Positions 16,262 to 24,897 are shown, counted from the first letter of the stretch. The stretch: 64,000 nt of DNA from Qipengyuania xiapuensis (GCF_019711395.1 NZ_JAIGNL010000001.1:620001-684000), one strand, 5' to 3'. The notes: generated by a model not told the origin, from the sequence alone. Program-made: numbers and translations.

Positions 16262-17596
16262 TCATTTGTTTTCCGGCAGCGACTTCACATGCACGTCCTG
16301 CTGCGGGAACGGCATAGTCAGCCCGCGCGCATCGAAGGCCTCTTTGACCTTCTGCGTGAGCTCGCATTTCACGTCCCAATAGTCTTCGGCATTGACCCAT
16401 GGGCGGCACACGAAGTTGACCGCGCTAGCGCCCAGTTCGGTGGGTCGGATATCTGCCGGCGGGTCGGACAGGACCTTGGGGTGAGCCGCAACCTGTTCCT
16501 TGAGAAGGTCCAGCACCTCCTGGATGGAATCCTCGTAGGAAGCTCCGAAAACGAGGTCGACGCGTCGCGTAGCGCTCGCTGTCGCGTTCACGATCACGTT
16601 GCCCCAGACGTTCTTGTTCGGGACGACAATGATCCGGTTGTCCGGCGTCGCCACCGTGGTGCCGACCATGTTCACATTCTTGACTGTCCCGCCGACGCCG
16701 CCGACCTCGATGTAGTCGCCCTCGTCGAATGGCTGGTTGATCATGATCATCAGTCCGCTGGCGAGATTGCCGAGCGTATCCTGGAAGGCGAATGCGAGGA
16801 TGAATGAGGCACCGCCGATGAGGGCAAAGACGGGCGTAATATCGACGTCGACGGAGGCCAGCACGACGATGATGCCAGCGAGGATGAACAGCCAGAAGAA
16901 AGCTCCGACGATGAATGCCTGCAGCAGTTTCGAAAGCTTCGTGAACCTGCCGATCCAGAGCTTCACGAAGCCTCTCGCAATCCGGGCCACGAGGATGATG
17001 GCTGCGACCGCGAGGAAGGCGACGAATATCCGCCAGAGCACGGCTATGCCGCCGTCAGGTCTCCCGAGCCACTCGATGAAGGAGCCAAAGAGAGCTCTTG
17101 CGGGAGCCAGCGCGGTTTCCTCGTATAGGATGCCCTGCCGGTAGGAGCGAAGCTTCTGAACCAGATCCGGATTGCCACCTTTGCGCTCCAGGGAGTCGAC
17201 GACAAGTGTATATCGCTCAAGCAGGCGGGCTCGCTGTTCGACGAGGCCCACGATCGCGGCGATCTTCGCCTCGTCCGACGGGTTTGCGCTGCTTACGCGT
17301 TCAGCTTGCGCCCGCGCGATCTCTGCAGTCTTGCCGCGGACGAGCTGGAGCCAGGTTTCGCTGACTTCCTCCAGTTCCTCCACGGTCAACGGCACGAGCA
17401 GATGTGAAAGCTGAGCCACGGAGATATTCGGTTGGCTGGCAAGAGCGAGCAGTTCGTCGGGTGCGGGTTCGGCAGGAGCCTCGGTGACTTCTGGCTCCTG
17501 CCTATCCGGTTCGGCCTCCTGTGCGAGCACACCCGTCGGAAACCCGAGCGTCACGAAAGCCACGATCAAAAGCGCCCATAACCTTGCTGCCGACAT
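16262..17596 (-). CDS. Small-conductance mechanosensitive channel, MscS family
   Basis: 444 residues. A signal peptide (1-25) is followed by an acidic linker and a predicted helical periplasmic segment (about 50-160), then transmembrane helices near 180-205, 225-250 and 255-285. The pore helix and beta domain are typical: FALIGGASFILAFAFQDTLGNLASGL (split here), IEVGGVGGTVKNVNMVGTTV, DNRIIVVPNKNVWGNVIVN. The C-terminal alpha/beta domain ends at residue 440. It opens under membrane tension and releases osmolytes on hypo-osmotic shock. The 160-residue periplasmic extension distinguishes it from E. coli MscS. It is the last gene of a leftward run starting at 21360. Confidence 0.9.
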   Translation of the reverse strand: MSAARLWALLIVAFVTLGFPTGVLAQEAEPDRQEPEVTEAPAEPAPDELLALASQPNISVAQLSHLLVPLTVEELEEVSETWLQLVRGKTAEIARAQAERVSSANPSDEAKIAAIVGLVEQRARLLERYTLVVDSLERKGGNPDLVQKLRSYRQGILYEETALAPARALFGSFIEWLGRPDGGIAVLWRIFVAFLAVAAIILVARIARGFVKLWIGRFTKLSKLLQAFIVGAFFWLFILAGIIVVLASVDVDITPVFALIGGASFILAFAFQDTLGNLASGLMIMINQPFDEGDYIEVGGVGGTVKNVNMVGTTVATPDNRIIVVPNKNVWGNVIVNATASATRRVDLVFGASYEDSIQEVLDLLKEQVAAHPKVLSDPPADIRPTELGASAVNFVCRPWVNAEDYWDVKCELTQKVKEAFDARGLTMPFPQQDVHVKSLPENK

Positions 17597-17621
17597 CTAA
17601 TTCCCCCCGCTGCGCTTGGCT

Positions 17622-18965
17622 TCAGTCCTTCGACATCAGGTATTCGGCCACTGCCTGGTATGCCGGTAGCGAGGTCGGATCGATCCGCCCGTTCGCTGCA
17701 GTCGGGAACGAAGCAAACCGGACGAGCACCATTTCGGCAGTCGGGTCGATATAGATCGTCTGGCCATGGACACCGCGAGCGGCATAGGCCCCGTGGTCAT
17801 TGTGGAAGGACCACCACTGACTGGCGTAGCTGCCACCCGGCATGGTCGGGAAACCAAGGAACTTGGACGGATCGCCGCCCTGACTTATCCGCTCGGTCAC
17901 TTCGGCCGGGAACAGGCGCTTTCCATTGATGACGCCTCCATTGAGCACGAGCTGGCCCAGCCTGCCGAGGTCGCGTAGGCCTGCGGTCAGCCCGCCACCG
18001 GCGAAGGGAACGCCCTTGCCGTCCACGGTCTGGTATGCGGCCTGCTCTGCGCCCATTTTCGACCAGAGCCGTTCCGAGGCCAGCTGCGTCACCTCTTTCC
18101 CGGTGACGCGCGTGATGATCCAGCCAAGCATGTCCGAATTGATCGTCTTGTAGTGGAATTCATCACCGTGGCGGCCGTCCGGCTGGACCTGTTGCAGATA
18201 CTCCCAATAGCCGTTGGGACCGGTGTAGCCCTCCGGCTTAGGGAGCGGGCTCGCCGCGCGCGAATAGACCCAGATGTCCGCGTTAGGGTCGGCATAATTC
18301 TCGGAATACTTGACGCCGGTGGTCATATCCATGACCTCGCGCACCGTAGCCGTGGCGAAGGCGCTGCCCTCGATTTCAGGAATGATGTCGATTACGCGCG
18401 CGTTTTCGTCGAGCCGGCCCTCGGTCACGAGGATCTGCGCGAGGAGGCCCGTGAGCGACTTGGTCATCGACATTGCGGCATGTTTGCCGTCCTCGGTCAG
18501 GCAGCCCGAGTATTTCTCATAGACCACGCGACCCTTGTGCATGATCAGGAGACCGTCGGTGTAGTTCGCGCCCAGCGATTCCTCCCACGTCATATCCTCG
18601 TCGGAATTCATTGGCGTGAAGGTCAGCGCATCGATCTCATCCGCATATTCGCCGAGCTGGTCGGGCGGCAGGTAGGAAAGGGGGACGGGCGCGCCCAGTC
18701 CGCGGCTGATCTCTTCGGTCGGGAGGAATTCGCGCAAGTGACACACGCTCCATCTCAGACGCGGAAAGCTGAAATAGACCGAATCCGGCTGGGTGATGAT
18801 CTTGTCTTCCGGCGGCGGGGAGCCGACCATCCAGCCCATCACTCGCGGATCGGATTCCTCCGCCGAGAGGGGCGCCTGACCCTGCTGGGCGGCCGCCGTG
18901 GTGGCCATCCCGCCAGCAACCGACAGCGAGAGCAGGGCCCCGGAAATCTTAGAGATGAAGCGCAT
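17622..18965 (-). CDS. Exported serine hydrolase, beta-lactamase/class C-like
   Basis: 447 residues with a signal peptide ending near ATTAAAQ (residue 26). The class C beta-lactamase/6-aminohexanoate-dimer hydrolase fold is visible: Ser-x-x-Lys in MSMTKSLTG (about 165-173), the tyrosine motif in FHYKTINSDMLGW, and GVHGQTIYIDP in place of the KTG motif. It probably hydrolyses amide or ester bonds in the periplasm; not necessarily a beta-lactam resistance gene. The next gene upstream begins 25 bp away, suggesting co-transcription. It lies inside the tRNA-bounded segment. Confidence 0.85.
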   Translation of the reverse strand: MRFISKISGALLSLSVAGGMATTAAAQQGQAPLSAEESDPRVMGWMVGSPPPEDKIITQPDSVYFSFPRLRWSVCHLREFLPTEEISRGLGAPVPLSYLPPDQLGEYADEIDALTFTPMNSDEDMTWEESLGANYTDGLLIMHKGRVVYEKYSGCLTEDGKHAAMSMTKSLTGLLAQILVTEGRLDENARVIDIIPEIEGSAFATATVREVMDMTTGVKYSENYADPNADIWVYSRAASPLPKPEGYTGPNGYWEYLQQVQPDGRHGDEFHYKTINSDMLGWIITRVTGKEVTQLASERLWSKMGAEQAAYQTVDGKGVPFAGGGLTAGLRDLGRLGQLVLNGGVINGKRLFPAEVTERISQGGDPSKFLGFPTMPGGSYASQWWSFHNDHGAYAARGVHGQTIYIDPTAEMVLVRFASFPTAANGRIDPTSLPAYQAVAEYLMSKD

Positions 18966-18989
18966 GGATATACTCCCTGTTCAAGGCTG

Positions 18990-19439
18990 TCAGTCGTCGT
19001 CCGTCACAGCTGCGATCACCCCGACCACGGCCGCACCCACTAGGACTCCGGTGAGAACATCCGCGCCGTCGTTGTCGCGGCGATTGTAGTAGCGACGCAG
19101 GTAGTCGTTGCGGTTCCAGTACCGCCCGTCGCGCCACCAACGGCCGTTGCCGCGATAGAAGCGGTCGTAATAATCCTCGCGGATCTCGCGGCTGACTTCC
19201 CGCCGAGCCTCGCGCCGTTCACGCGCAACCTCGCGATTGGCGCGGCGATATTCGCGTTCGACGCACTCGCGGTCCTTGCACCGGCGGATGCGCCGATCGG
19301 CCTCGCGGCGCTCCCGGTTGACCTCGCGGTTCGCCTCACGGATTTCCCGGCGCACTTCCCAGCTCTGGGCTTGCACCTCGACCGGCATGCCGGTGAGCAC
19401 TGTCGCGGCTCCGACCAATACTAATATCTTGCCGTACAT
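18990..19439 (-). CDS. Exported Arg/Glu-rich repeat protein
   Basis: 149 residues. The signal peptide (1-24) ends at VQAQ. Residues 26-95 alternate short Arg and Glu motifs (REIREANREVNRERREADRR), which would form a long charged alpha-helix or coiled coil. Then an aromatic Arg/Tyr/Trp patch (FYRGNGRWWRDGRYW) and a hydrophobic Gly/Ala/Val C-terminal segment (VLTGVLVGAAVVGVIA) that could be a membrane anchor before TDDD. No known domain was recognised; similar Arg-rich periplasmic proteins are called RcnB-like or hypothetical. It lies 3 bp downstream of the next gene and 24 bp upstream of the hydrolase gene. Confidence 0.75.
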   Translation of the reverse strand: MYGKILVLVGAATVLTGMPVEVQAQSWEVRREIREANREVNRERREADRRIRRCKDRECVEREYRRANREVARERREARREVSREIREDYYDRFYRGNGRWWRDGRYWNRNDYLRRYYNRRDNDGADVLTGVLVGAAVVGVIAAVTDDD

Positions 19440-19442
19440 CGC

Positions 19443-19829
19443 TCAGCCTCCCTGCGCTGCGCCGCGGAATTTTTCCGAGCGGCTCTCGTACTGCCGGAGG
19501 ACTTCGACGCAGTTCTCATTGTCGGTGATCACGCTCGTGCCGTATCCGAATGCGGCGGAGAACAGGAACGCCCGGTCCACTCCGAGCAGCCGCGTGATCG
19601 AGGCATGGATTTCGAGCACGTCACGCTCGAATGCGGCCTGCTGGTTCTCGGCCACACACCCGCGGGAAAGACCGGCGATATAGCCGAAGTTCTTGAGGCC
19701 GTTGTCGACCTGCTCCTCCTCGCTGAGCGCTTCGCCAGCATCGTCCTGCGCGCTGACGGGCGACATCCCTGCGGCGGTAAGCATGAGCGCACCTGCCGCC
19801 AGTGAATGGGTCATGAGCCTTTTCATCAT
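19443..19829 (-). CDS. Exported protein of unknown function
   Basis: 128 residues from TTG/ATG-type start at 19829 (MMKRLMTHS); the second Met is equally possible. The first 27 residues look like a signal peptide ending near SPVSAQDD. The mature part is acidic then mixed, with two cysteines (GCVAEN and NCVEVLRQYESR) that could pair. No domain is recognised. It lies in the leftward run between the alginate-export-type porin and the Arg-rich protein, 3 bp before the latter. Confidence 0.7.
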   Translation of the reverse strand: MMKRLMTHSLAAGALMLTAAGMSPVSAQDDAGEALSEEEQVDNGLKNFGYIAGLSRGCVAENQQAAFERDVLEIHASITRLLGVDRAFLFSAAFGYGTSVITDNENCVEVLRQYESRSEKFRGAAQGG

Positions 19830-19869
19830 TTGAACTCCTCTCCTTGGGGAAGCCGCCTTTGCGGCGCGC

Positions 19870-21360
19870 TTAAAAATTGACGACGACGTTCACGAAACCT
19901 CCGGTCCAGCTGGGAGCGTCACCGCCGAATGCGTTCTCTATTCCCTCACCCGGGATCGAGATGCTGAAACCGCCTGTCAGGAAGATGTTCGGCGTGAGCA
20001 CGCGCGTGTATTCGACGAAGAAATCGTCAGCGAGATGGTTGGCCGTGACGCCGGAAATGACGCTGCCCAGGTCATCGCTGATTTCGAGGCGTGTCGCCTG
20101 GCCGAACTGGATCGGGCTTCGCAGCTCGTTCACCCGGATATGCGCTGCCCTGAAAGTCAGGAAGTCCTTGGGGCTCGGCATGGTCCTCAGTGTCAGCTGG
20201 TGGGACTGGACGTTCGAGTTGATGAAGACCAGCGCGGCCTTCGATCCCGTCGCCCAGCTCGCCGGCGAGCCCTCGTAGTTGAGCGGGTCGAACCGTTCGA
20301 GCTCGGGCGTGTCCGGATCGTCGCCCGAGAAAGTCTGGTATGACCAGAAGAGGTCGGGGCGCCACGGCTTGTCGTTCCAGGCATGGCCAATCTTGATGCG
20401 CCCGCCCCAGGCGTCGAGGCTTATCCGGTCGTTCCACTGGTAGGCCCCGTCGAGGCCGACATAGAGCCCCGGAACGGCATCCGGAGCGGGGTGGACGAGG
20501 CTGTAGAACGAGACGGCATTCAGGCCTTCGCGGCCGCCGTCGAGGAAGTCGGGCGGGCCGATGCCGCCGGGCGCGGCCTGCGGATAGGGTGCCCCCGACT
20601 GCAGGACGTTGACGTAGCTGACGCCTGCGAAGTCACCCTTGCCCCAATCGAGCCTGATGTCCCCGCCGACACTGTGCGTCTTCGTGTTGTTGGATGCGAG
20701 TTCGTTGGGGTCGATGAAGAATGCCGTGGCGGTCAGGTCCTGCCTGCGGAAACGGGCGATGATCGTCCGCTCCCACGCTTTGCGCGGACCGAGCTTCACC
20801 GCGCCACGCTCGAAACCGTTGGAGGCGCCGTTCGAAATGAGCATCCCGGTGCCGAGCTTGAGCTCCTGCGCGCCGATCGAGAGATCGAACTGGCCCGTTT
20901 CGACAGACCCGGTCCTGTAACCGAGAAAAGCCTCTTCGATCGTCACGCGCCCCGTGTTCTTCTGGTCGAAGGCATCGGTGCCGAGCGTCGCCGATGCGAC
21001 TACCGAAAACCCGCCATAAATCTGGCTCGAGCTGTCGAGGTCATGCGTAAGTTCGACGCCGGGCTTCGCGTAGACTTCGAGCCACTGCGTGTCGGAATCG
21101 AAATTGGCCGAGGGCGCGAAGCGGTCTGCGAGGTTCCAGTAGAGGTTCTCTTCGGCAACCGCGTTGATGCCGCCTTCGAGAGTGAACTTGATTTGGGTAT
21201 CGCTGCTTTCGACGGTGTCGGTATCGGGCAATGGTTCGTCCTGACCATGCGCCACTGGGGCAAAGGCAAGACAGGCCGTCAGAAGACCGGTGGCAATCGG
21301 CAAATCGCGTAGGGCGGGACGAGGACCGGTAGCCCGAGTAATGACAGCTCGAAGGTTCAT
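19870..21360 (-). CDS. Alginate-export/porin-type outer membrane beta-barrel
   Basis: 496 residues. An extended N-terminal signal peptide (to about residue 40, HGQDE) is followed by repeated amphipathic strands with aromatic girdles and ends in VVNVVVNF, a terminal Phe as in outer membrane barrels. Features such as GSVETGQFDLSIGAQELKLG and ERTIIARFRRQDL resemble AlgE/alginate-export family proteins, which carry anionic sugars or other solutes. It is the first gene of a leftward run toward mscS; the divergent regulator gene shares 127 bp with a perfect palindrome. The substrate is not known and no alginate biosynthesis genes are here. Confidence 0.8.
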   Translation of the reverse strand: MNLRAVITRATGPRPALRDLPIATGLLTACLAFAPVAHGQDEPLPDTDTVESSDTQIKFTLEGGINAVAEENLYWNLADRFAPSANFDSDTQWLEVYAKPGVELTHDLDSSSQIYGGFSVVASATLGTDAFDQKNTGRVTIEEAFLGYRTGSVETGQFDLSIGAQELKLGTGMLISNGASNGFERGAVKLGPRKAWERTIIARFRRQDLTATAFFIDPNELASNNTKTHSVGGDIRLDWGKGDFAGVSYVNVLQSGAPYPQAAPGGIGPPDFLDGGREGLNAVSFYSLVHPAPDAVPGLYVGLDGAYQWNDRISLDAWGGRIKIGHAWNDKPWRPDLFWSYQTFSGDDPDTPELERFDPLNYEGSPASWATGSKAALVFINSNVQSHQLTLRTMPSPKDFLTFRAAHIRVNELRSPIQFGQATRLEISDDLGSVISGVTANHLADDFFVEYTRVLTPNIFLTGGFSISIPGEGIENAFGGDAPSWTGGFVNVVVNF

Positions 21361-21441
21361 TCGCCAACTCCATGCAAAGTGGATTCGGCGACCCGTTGAC
21401 CCCTGTTTTCATCAGGCGAGCATTATTGACCAGACCCTTAT

Positions 21442-21456
21442 TGCCCAAAATGGGCA
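21442..21456. promoter_or_regulatory. Palindromic operator candidate between porin and regulator genes
   Basis: TGCCCA-AAA-TGGGCA is a perfect 6-3-6 palindrome, 32 nt before the regulator ATG and 82 nt before the porin start. A divergent regulator next to a target promoter often autoregulates through such a site. This is inference. Confidence 0.45.
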
Positions 21457-21487
21457 CTCCTGTCATCATCCGCTCCTATGTAATTGA

Positions 21488-21940
21488 ATGCAGGATGATC
21501 CTTTGAGCATTGCCGAAGACCATTTCTCGATCCTGTGGCCTCGCCACGTCGAAGGCATGATCGCCCTGCTGAGCGAACTGCGGGAAGCATTCGAGGGCGA
21601 CCTCGATTCCACGCTCATCCTCGCTGTGATCGGCGCGGCCCTCTTGCCGAAGGACGAATTGCCGATTTCGTTCAGCTATTCCGACCTGCTCAAACAGCGT
21701 GACATCGATTTCAGGAAGCCGCTGAACACCCTCTCGATTTCCCAGGTGACGGGCATTCCGCGCGAGACAGTTCGCCGCAAGCTCGCCACGATGGAAGCGA
21801 AGCTATGGGTGGAACGCGACGAGAAGGGTCACTGGAAGATGGGAAGACGAGGTTCAGAGGATCTGCGCCCCATGACCGAACTCTCACTCAAGTACATCTC
21901 CAGCATCGCCGAGGGGCTCGATCTGGCGAGAGGGGCTTAG
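21488..21940 (+). CDS. Winged-helix transcriptional regulator (Crp-type HTH, no sensor domain)
   Basis: 150 residues. Residues about 75-110 contain a helix-turn-helix: LNTLSISQVTGIPRETVRRKLATMEAKLW, in which the recognition helix is TVRRKL and a wing follows (ERDEKGHWKM). This resembles the HTH of Crp/Fnr and GntR-type proteins. The 70 N-terminal residues (HFSILWPRHVEGMIALLSEL) are helical and no ligand-binding domain is recognised. The ATG at 21488 lacks a clear ribosome binding site, and a TTG at 21503 is a possible alternative. It diverges from the alginate-export-type porin gene and is the likely regulator of it. Confidence 0.75.
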   Translation: MQDDPLSIAEDHFSILWPRHVEGMIALLSELREAFEGDLDSTLILAVIGAALLPKDELPISFSYSDLLKQRDIDFRKPLNTLSISQVTGIPRETVRRKLATMEAKLWVERDEKGHWKMGRRGSEDLRPMTELSLKYISSIAEGLDLARGA

Positions 21941-22132
21941 CGTAACGAGAACGGTGGGTTCCGGGGGGGGGACGTTTCTAGATTCCCGACCTAGTTGAAG
22001 TGCGCCGAGTGCATTCTCGAAAAGCAGAGGCCTTTAGCCGCTCTGGGAGGGGCTTGGGGATTGGAGACCACCGTCAAGAGGGTCGGCCGCAAGGCTATGA
22101 ATCGCCGCCGAATTCCGGTTTCCTGACTTTCA

Positions 22133-22167
22133 ATTCGTTATGATGGGGACACGTGTTCGGCACCACC
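22133..22167 (+). pseudogene. tRNA-Thr 3'-end remnant
   Basis: The segment matches tRNA-Thr positions 16090-16137. The first 27 nt match at 25 positions (anticodon loop to T arm), then 13 nt of the T arm and acceptor are missing, then the last 8 nt (GCACCACC, with the CCA) match exactly. It is in the same orientation and cannot fold into a tRNA. About 296 bp from 21941 to 22236 contain no other gene. Confidence 0.7.
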
Positions 22168-22191
22168 ATTTTCCGGCCTTGGCAGTCTGAC

Positions 22192-22222
22192 ACCCGGCCC
22201 GGTCTTGCGACCTGAGCCGGGT
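22192..22222. terminator. Hairpin downstream of acyl-CoA dehydrogenase
   Basis: ACCCGGC (22192-22198) pairs with GCCGGGT (22216-22222). It lies 15 nt past the stop of the leftward dehydrogenase gene, where a terminator is expected. No T-run follows. Confidence 0.4.
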
Positions 22223-22236
22223 AGCCAGGTTTTCTC

Positions 22237-23367
22237 TTATGCCAGCGAGATGTGGCGCTTGAGGTGGTGATCTACGCTGCCGAATTCGCTTTCGAAGATC
22301 GTCAGGCGCTTGAAGTAGTGGCCGATAGCATATTCGTCGGTCACGCCGTTGCCGCCGTGGATCTGGACCGCTTCCTGGCCGACAAAGCGGGCCGACTGAC
22401 CGACGCCGACCTTGGCCGACGAGGCAGCGCGCTTGCGCTCCTTTTCGCCAGCATCGAGTTTGAGCGTGGCGAGATAGGTGAGCGAGACCGCGGTCTCGTA
22501 AGCGGTGTACATGTCGACCATGCGGTGCTGGAGCACCTGGAACTTGCCGATCGGCACGCCGAACTGCTTGCGCTGCTTCGAATATTCGAGCGTCATGGCG
22601 TGGGCGACCTTCATCGCTCCGCAGGCTTCCGCACACTGGGCTGCGATGGCTTCGTCCGTCACCTGCTCGATCAGCGGCAGGGCGGCGCCTTCTTCGCCTA
22701 TCAGCGCGTCTGCGGGGACCGAGACGTTCTCGAAATAGACTTCCGAAGCGCGGCGGCCGTCGACGGTCTCGTAGTCACGCGTGGTGATGCCGTCGGCGCT
22801 CTTGTCGACGATGAAGACACTCACGCCTTCGGCATCGCGGCGCCCGCCGCCGGTGCGCGCGGTGACGACGAGATGGCTCGCCCAGGGCGCGCCGATGACG
22901 ACGGCCTTGTGGCCATTGAGGACATAGCTGTCGCCGTCCTTCTTGGCTGTGGTTTCGAGATCGGCGTAATTGTAGCGCCCGCGCGGTTCGGCATAGGCAA
23001 AGGCGAACACACGGCTGCCGTCGATGATGGCCGAGAGGTGTTCCTCGCGCTGCGCTTCGCTGCCGGCGTGCTTCAGGAAGCCGCCTGCGCAGACCACGGT
23101 GGGGACGAAGGGCTCGACCACGAGACCTTTACCGAATTCCTCCATCACGATCATCGCATCGACTGCGCCGCCGCCAAAGCCGCCGACTTCTTCGCTAAAT
23201 GGCATGCCGAGGATGCCGAGTTCGGCCAGCTGCGCCCAGATTTCGGGGCGCCATCCGGCATCGCTGGCGATCGCCGCGCGGCGCGTTTCCCAGTCGTATT
23301 GTTCCCTGACAAGACGCGAAAGTCCGTCGCGCACCATGTCCTGTTCTTCGGTGAAGTTGAAATCCAC
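22237..23367 (-). CDS. Acyl-CoA dehydrogenase (downstream subunit of pair)
   Basis: 376 residues, FAD-dependent acyl-CoA dehydrogenase family. The N-terminal helical part starts MDFNFTEEQDMVRDGL; the middle beta domain has FAYAEPRGRYNYAD and DGDSYVLNGHKAVVIG; the C-terminal helical part has RKQFGVPIGKFQVLQHRMVDMY and the end QIHGGNGVTDEYAIGHYFKRLT. The usual catalytic Glu lies in the FEYxE-like region, not confirmed by eye. It removes two hydrogens from acyl-CoA and passes electrons to ETF. Paired with the next gene on the same strand 27 bp upstream, as in many alphaproteobacterial acid or sterol-side-chain degradation pairs. Confidence 0.9.
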   Translation of the reverse strand: MDFNFTEEQDMVRDGLSRLVREQYDWETRRAAIASDAGWRPEIWAQLAELGILGMPFSEEVGGFGGGAVDAMIVMEEFGKGLVVEPFVPTVVCAGGFLKHAGSEAQREEHLSAIIDGSRVFAFAYAEPRGRYNYADLETTAKKDGDSYVLNGHKAVVIGAPWASHLVVTARTGGGRRDAEGVSVFIVDKSADGITTRDYETVDGRRASEVYFENVSVPADALIGEEGAALPLIEQVTDEAIAAQCAEACGAMKVAHAMTLEYSKQRKQFGVPIGKFQVLQHRMVDMYTAYETAVSLTYLATLKLDAGEKERKRAASSAKVGVGQSARFVGQEAVQIHGGNGVTDEYAIGHYFKRLTIFESEFGSVDHHLKRHISLA

Positions 23368-23394
23368 GGGTCTCTCTCCGATCGTGCCCAGGCC

Positions 23395-24594
23395 TTAGAG
23401 GCCGAGGATCATTTTCGTGATGATGTTGCGCTGGATCTCGTTCGATCCGCCATAGATCGAGGTCTTGCGCATATTGAAATAGGTTTCCGCCGCATGCGAC
23501 GAATAATCGGGGCCGACCGGATATTCGTTGCTGCCGTCGTCGTTCGCGACGCTGTGATAGTAGGGCGCGGCATAGCTGCCGACCGCCTCCAGCGTGAGTT
23601 CGGTCAGGCGCTGCTGGATTTCGGTGCCCTTGATCTTGAGGATCGAGCTTTCCGGTCCCGGACCCTTGCCCGCCTGTTCACCTGCAAGCGTGCGCAGCTC
23701 GGTGATTTCGAGCGCGGCAAGGTCGATTTCCAGCTGGCTCACCTTCCGGGCGAATTCGAAGTCCTCGATCAGCGGTTCGCCATCGACCGTCTCGTTCGCA
23801 GCGATCTCGCGCAGCTTTTCAACGCCGCGCTTCGAGCGGGCGACACCTGCGATGCCGCTGCGTTCGTGGGCGAGCAGGAACTTGGCGTAGGTCCAGCCCT
23901 TGTTTTCCTCGCCGACGAGGTTTTCGACCGGGACGCGCACGTCGGTCAGCCAGGTCTCGTTGACCTCGTAACCGCCGTCGAGAAGCTTGATCGGCTTCAC
24001 TTCGACGCCGGGCGTCTTCATGTCGACGAGGATGAAGCTGATGCCTTCCTGCGGCTTGGCTGCATCGGTGTCGGTGCGGCACAGGAAGAAGCCCCAGTCG
24101 GCATATTGCGCCAGCGTGGTCCAGGTCTTCTGGCCGTTGATGACGTAGTGGTCGCCGTCGCGGACCGCGGTGGTCTTGAGCGAGGCGAGGTCGGAACCTG
24201 CGCCCGGTTCGGAATAGCCCTGGCACCACCAGACGTCGCCGCTGCGGATGCCGGGGAGGTGCTTCGCCTTCTGCTCTTCATTGCCGAAGGTGTAGATGAC
24301 GGGGCCGACCATCGAGACACCGAAGGGCAGCGGCATGACCGCGTTCACGCGGGCGTTCTCTTCCGACCAGATGTAGCGCTGCGTCGGGGTCCATCCGGTG
24401 CCGCCGTACTGGGTCGGCCATGCGGGGACCGACCAGCCCTTTTCGCCGAGGATCTTGTGCCAGGCGAGGAAATCCTCGCGCGAGAGGTCTTCGCGGAGGC
24501 CGACATCGCCGAGGTGCTTGGGATAGTTCTCGGCAATGAATGCGCGAACCTCTTCGCGGAAAGCCTGTTCTTCGGGGGTGAATTCGAGATTCAT
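23395..24594 (-). CDS. Acyl-CoA dehydrogenase (upstream subunit of pair)
   Basis: 399 residues from the ATG at 24592-24594, with GGAG about 12 nt upstream; a longer in-frame start adds 26 unlikely residues. Features of the family: GWSVPAWPTQYGGTGW, WWCQGYSEPGAGSDLASLKTTA, DGDHYVINGQKTWTTLAQYA, and the C-terminal TSIYGGSNEIQRNIITK. It likely forms a heterotetramer or a functional pair with the following acyl-CoA dehydrogenase; such paired subunits occur in steroid and long-chain degradation. Electron acceptor would be ETF. Upstream 228 bp to tRNA-Val hold no other gene. Confidence 0.9.
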   Translation of the reverse strand: MNLEFTPEEQAFREEVRAFIAENYPKHLGDVGLREDLSREDFLAWHKILGEKGWSVPAWPTQYGGTGWTPTQRYIWSEENARVNAVMPLPFGVSMVGPVIYTFGNEEQKAKHLPGIRSGDVWWCQGYSEPGAGSDLASLKTTAVRDGDHYVINGQKTWTTLAQYADWGFFLCRTDTDAAKPQEGISFILVDMKTPGVEVKPIKLLDGGYEVNETWLTDVRVPVENLVGEENKGWTYAKFLLAHERSGIAGVARSKRGVEKLREIAANETVDGEPLIEDFEFARKVSQLEIDLAALEITELRTLAGEQAGKGPGPESSILKIKGTEIQQRLTELTLEAVGSYAAPYYHSVANDDGSNEYPVGPDYSSHAAETYFNMRKTSIYGGSNEIQRNIITKMILGL

Positions 24595-24822
24595 GTGCTC
24601 AAGCTCCGATAGTCGTTCAGCCGTGCTCGCCATGCCCTTGGGGCAGTGCCTGAAGGCGGCAGATAACCTCACCTAGGCGAAGGTCAGCGGGAATCGCAAT
24701 GGCTGGGCGGGACCGGCGCGAAGATTCCTTCGGGCGTGCGAAAGCCGCGTCTGCAGCATAGCAGACCGAAGCTCATCGCGCCCGGCAGGAAGCCGTAGCG
24801 GAAATATCGTGGCCGGGGAGGA

Positions 24823-24897
24823 TGGTGGGCGCGGCAAGGATTGAACTTGCGACCCCACCCGTGTGAAGGGTGTGCTCTACCACTGAGCTACGCGCCC
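24823..24897 (-). tRNA. tRNA-Val (CAC)
   Basis: 75 nt cloverleaf on the minus strand including CCA (TGG at 24823-24825). The acceptor is GGGCGCG/CGCGCCC, the anticodon stem CACCC/GGGTG encloses TTCACAC with anticodon CAC, and the T arm is GCAAG-TTCAATC-CTTGC. Confidence 0.95.

Larger units (their letters stand above)
16060..22167 (+). mobile_element. Putative remnant genomic island at the tRNA-Thr 3' end
   Basis: The segment lies between intact tRNA-Thr and a same-orientation partial copy of its 3' half (22133-22167), the geometry left when an element integrates into a tRNA 3' end. Inside are an MscS channel, a serine hydrolase, two small exported proteins, an alginate-export-type porin and a winged-helix regulator. 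No integrase, excisionase or transfer gene is visible, so the element would be decayed or was mobilised by another. An alternative is a local tRNA duplication that later decayed. Confidence 0.5.

Noticed and set aside
22252..24612. A 786-residue open frame antisense to the two acyl-CoA dehydrogenase genes
   Set aside because: It covers two clear dehydrogenase genes on the other strand; high G+C gives long antisense frames. Composition (many RH/D-rich stretches) is unlike a real protein.
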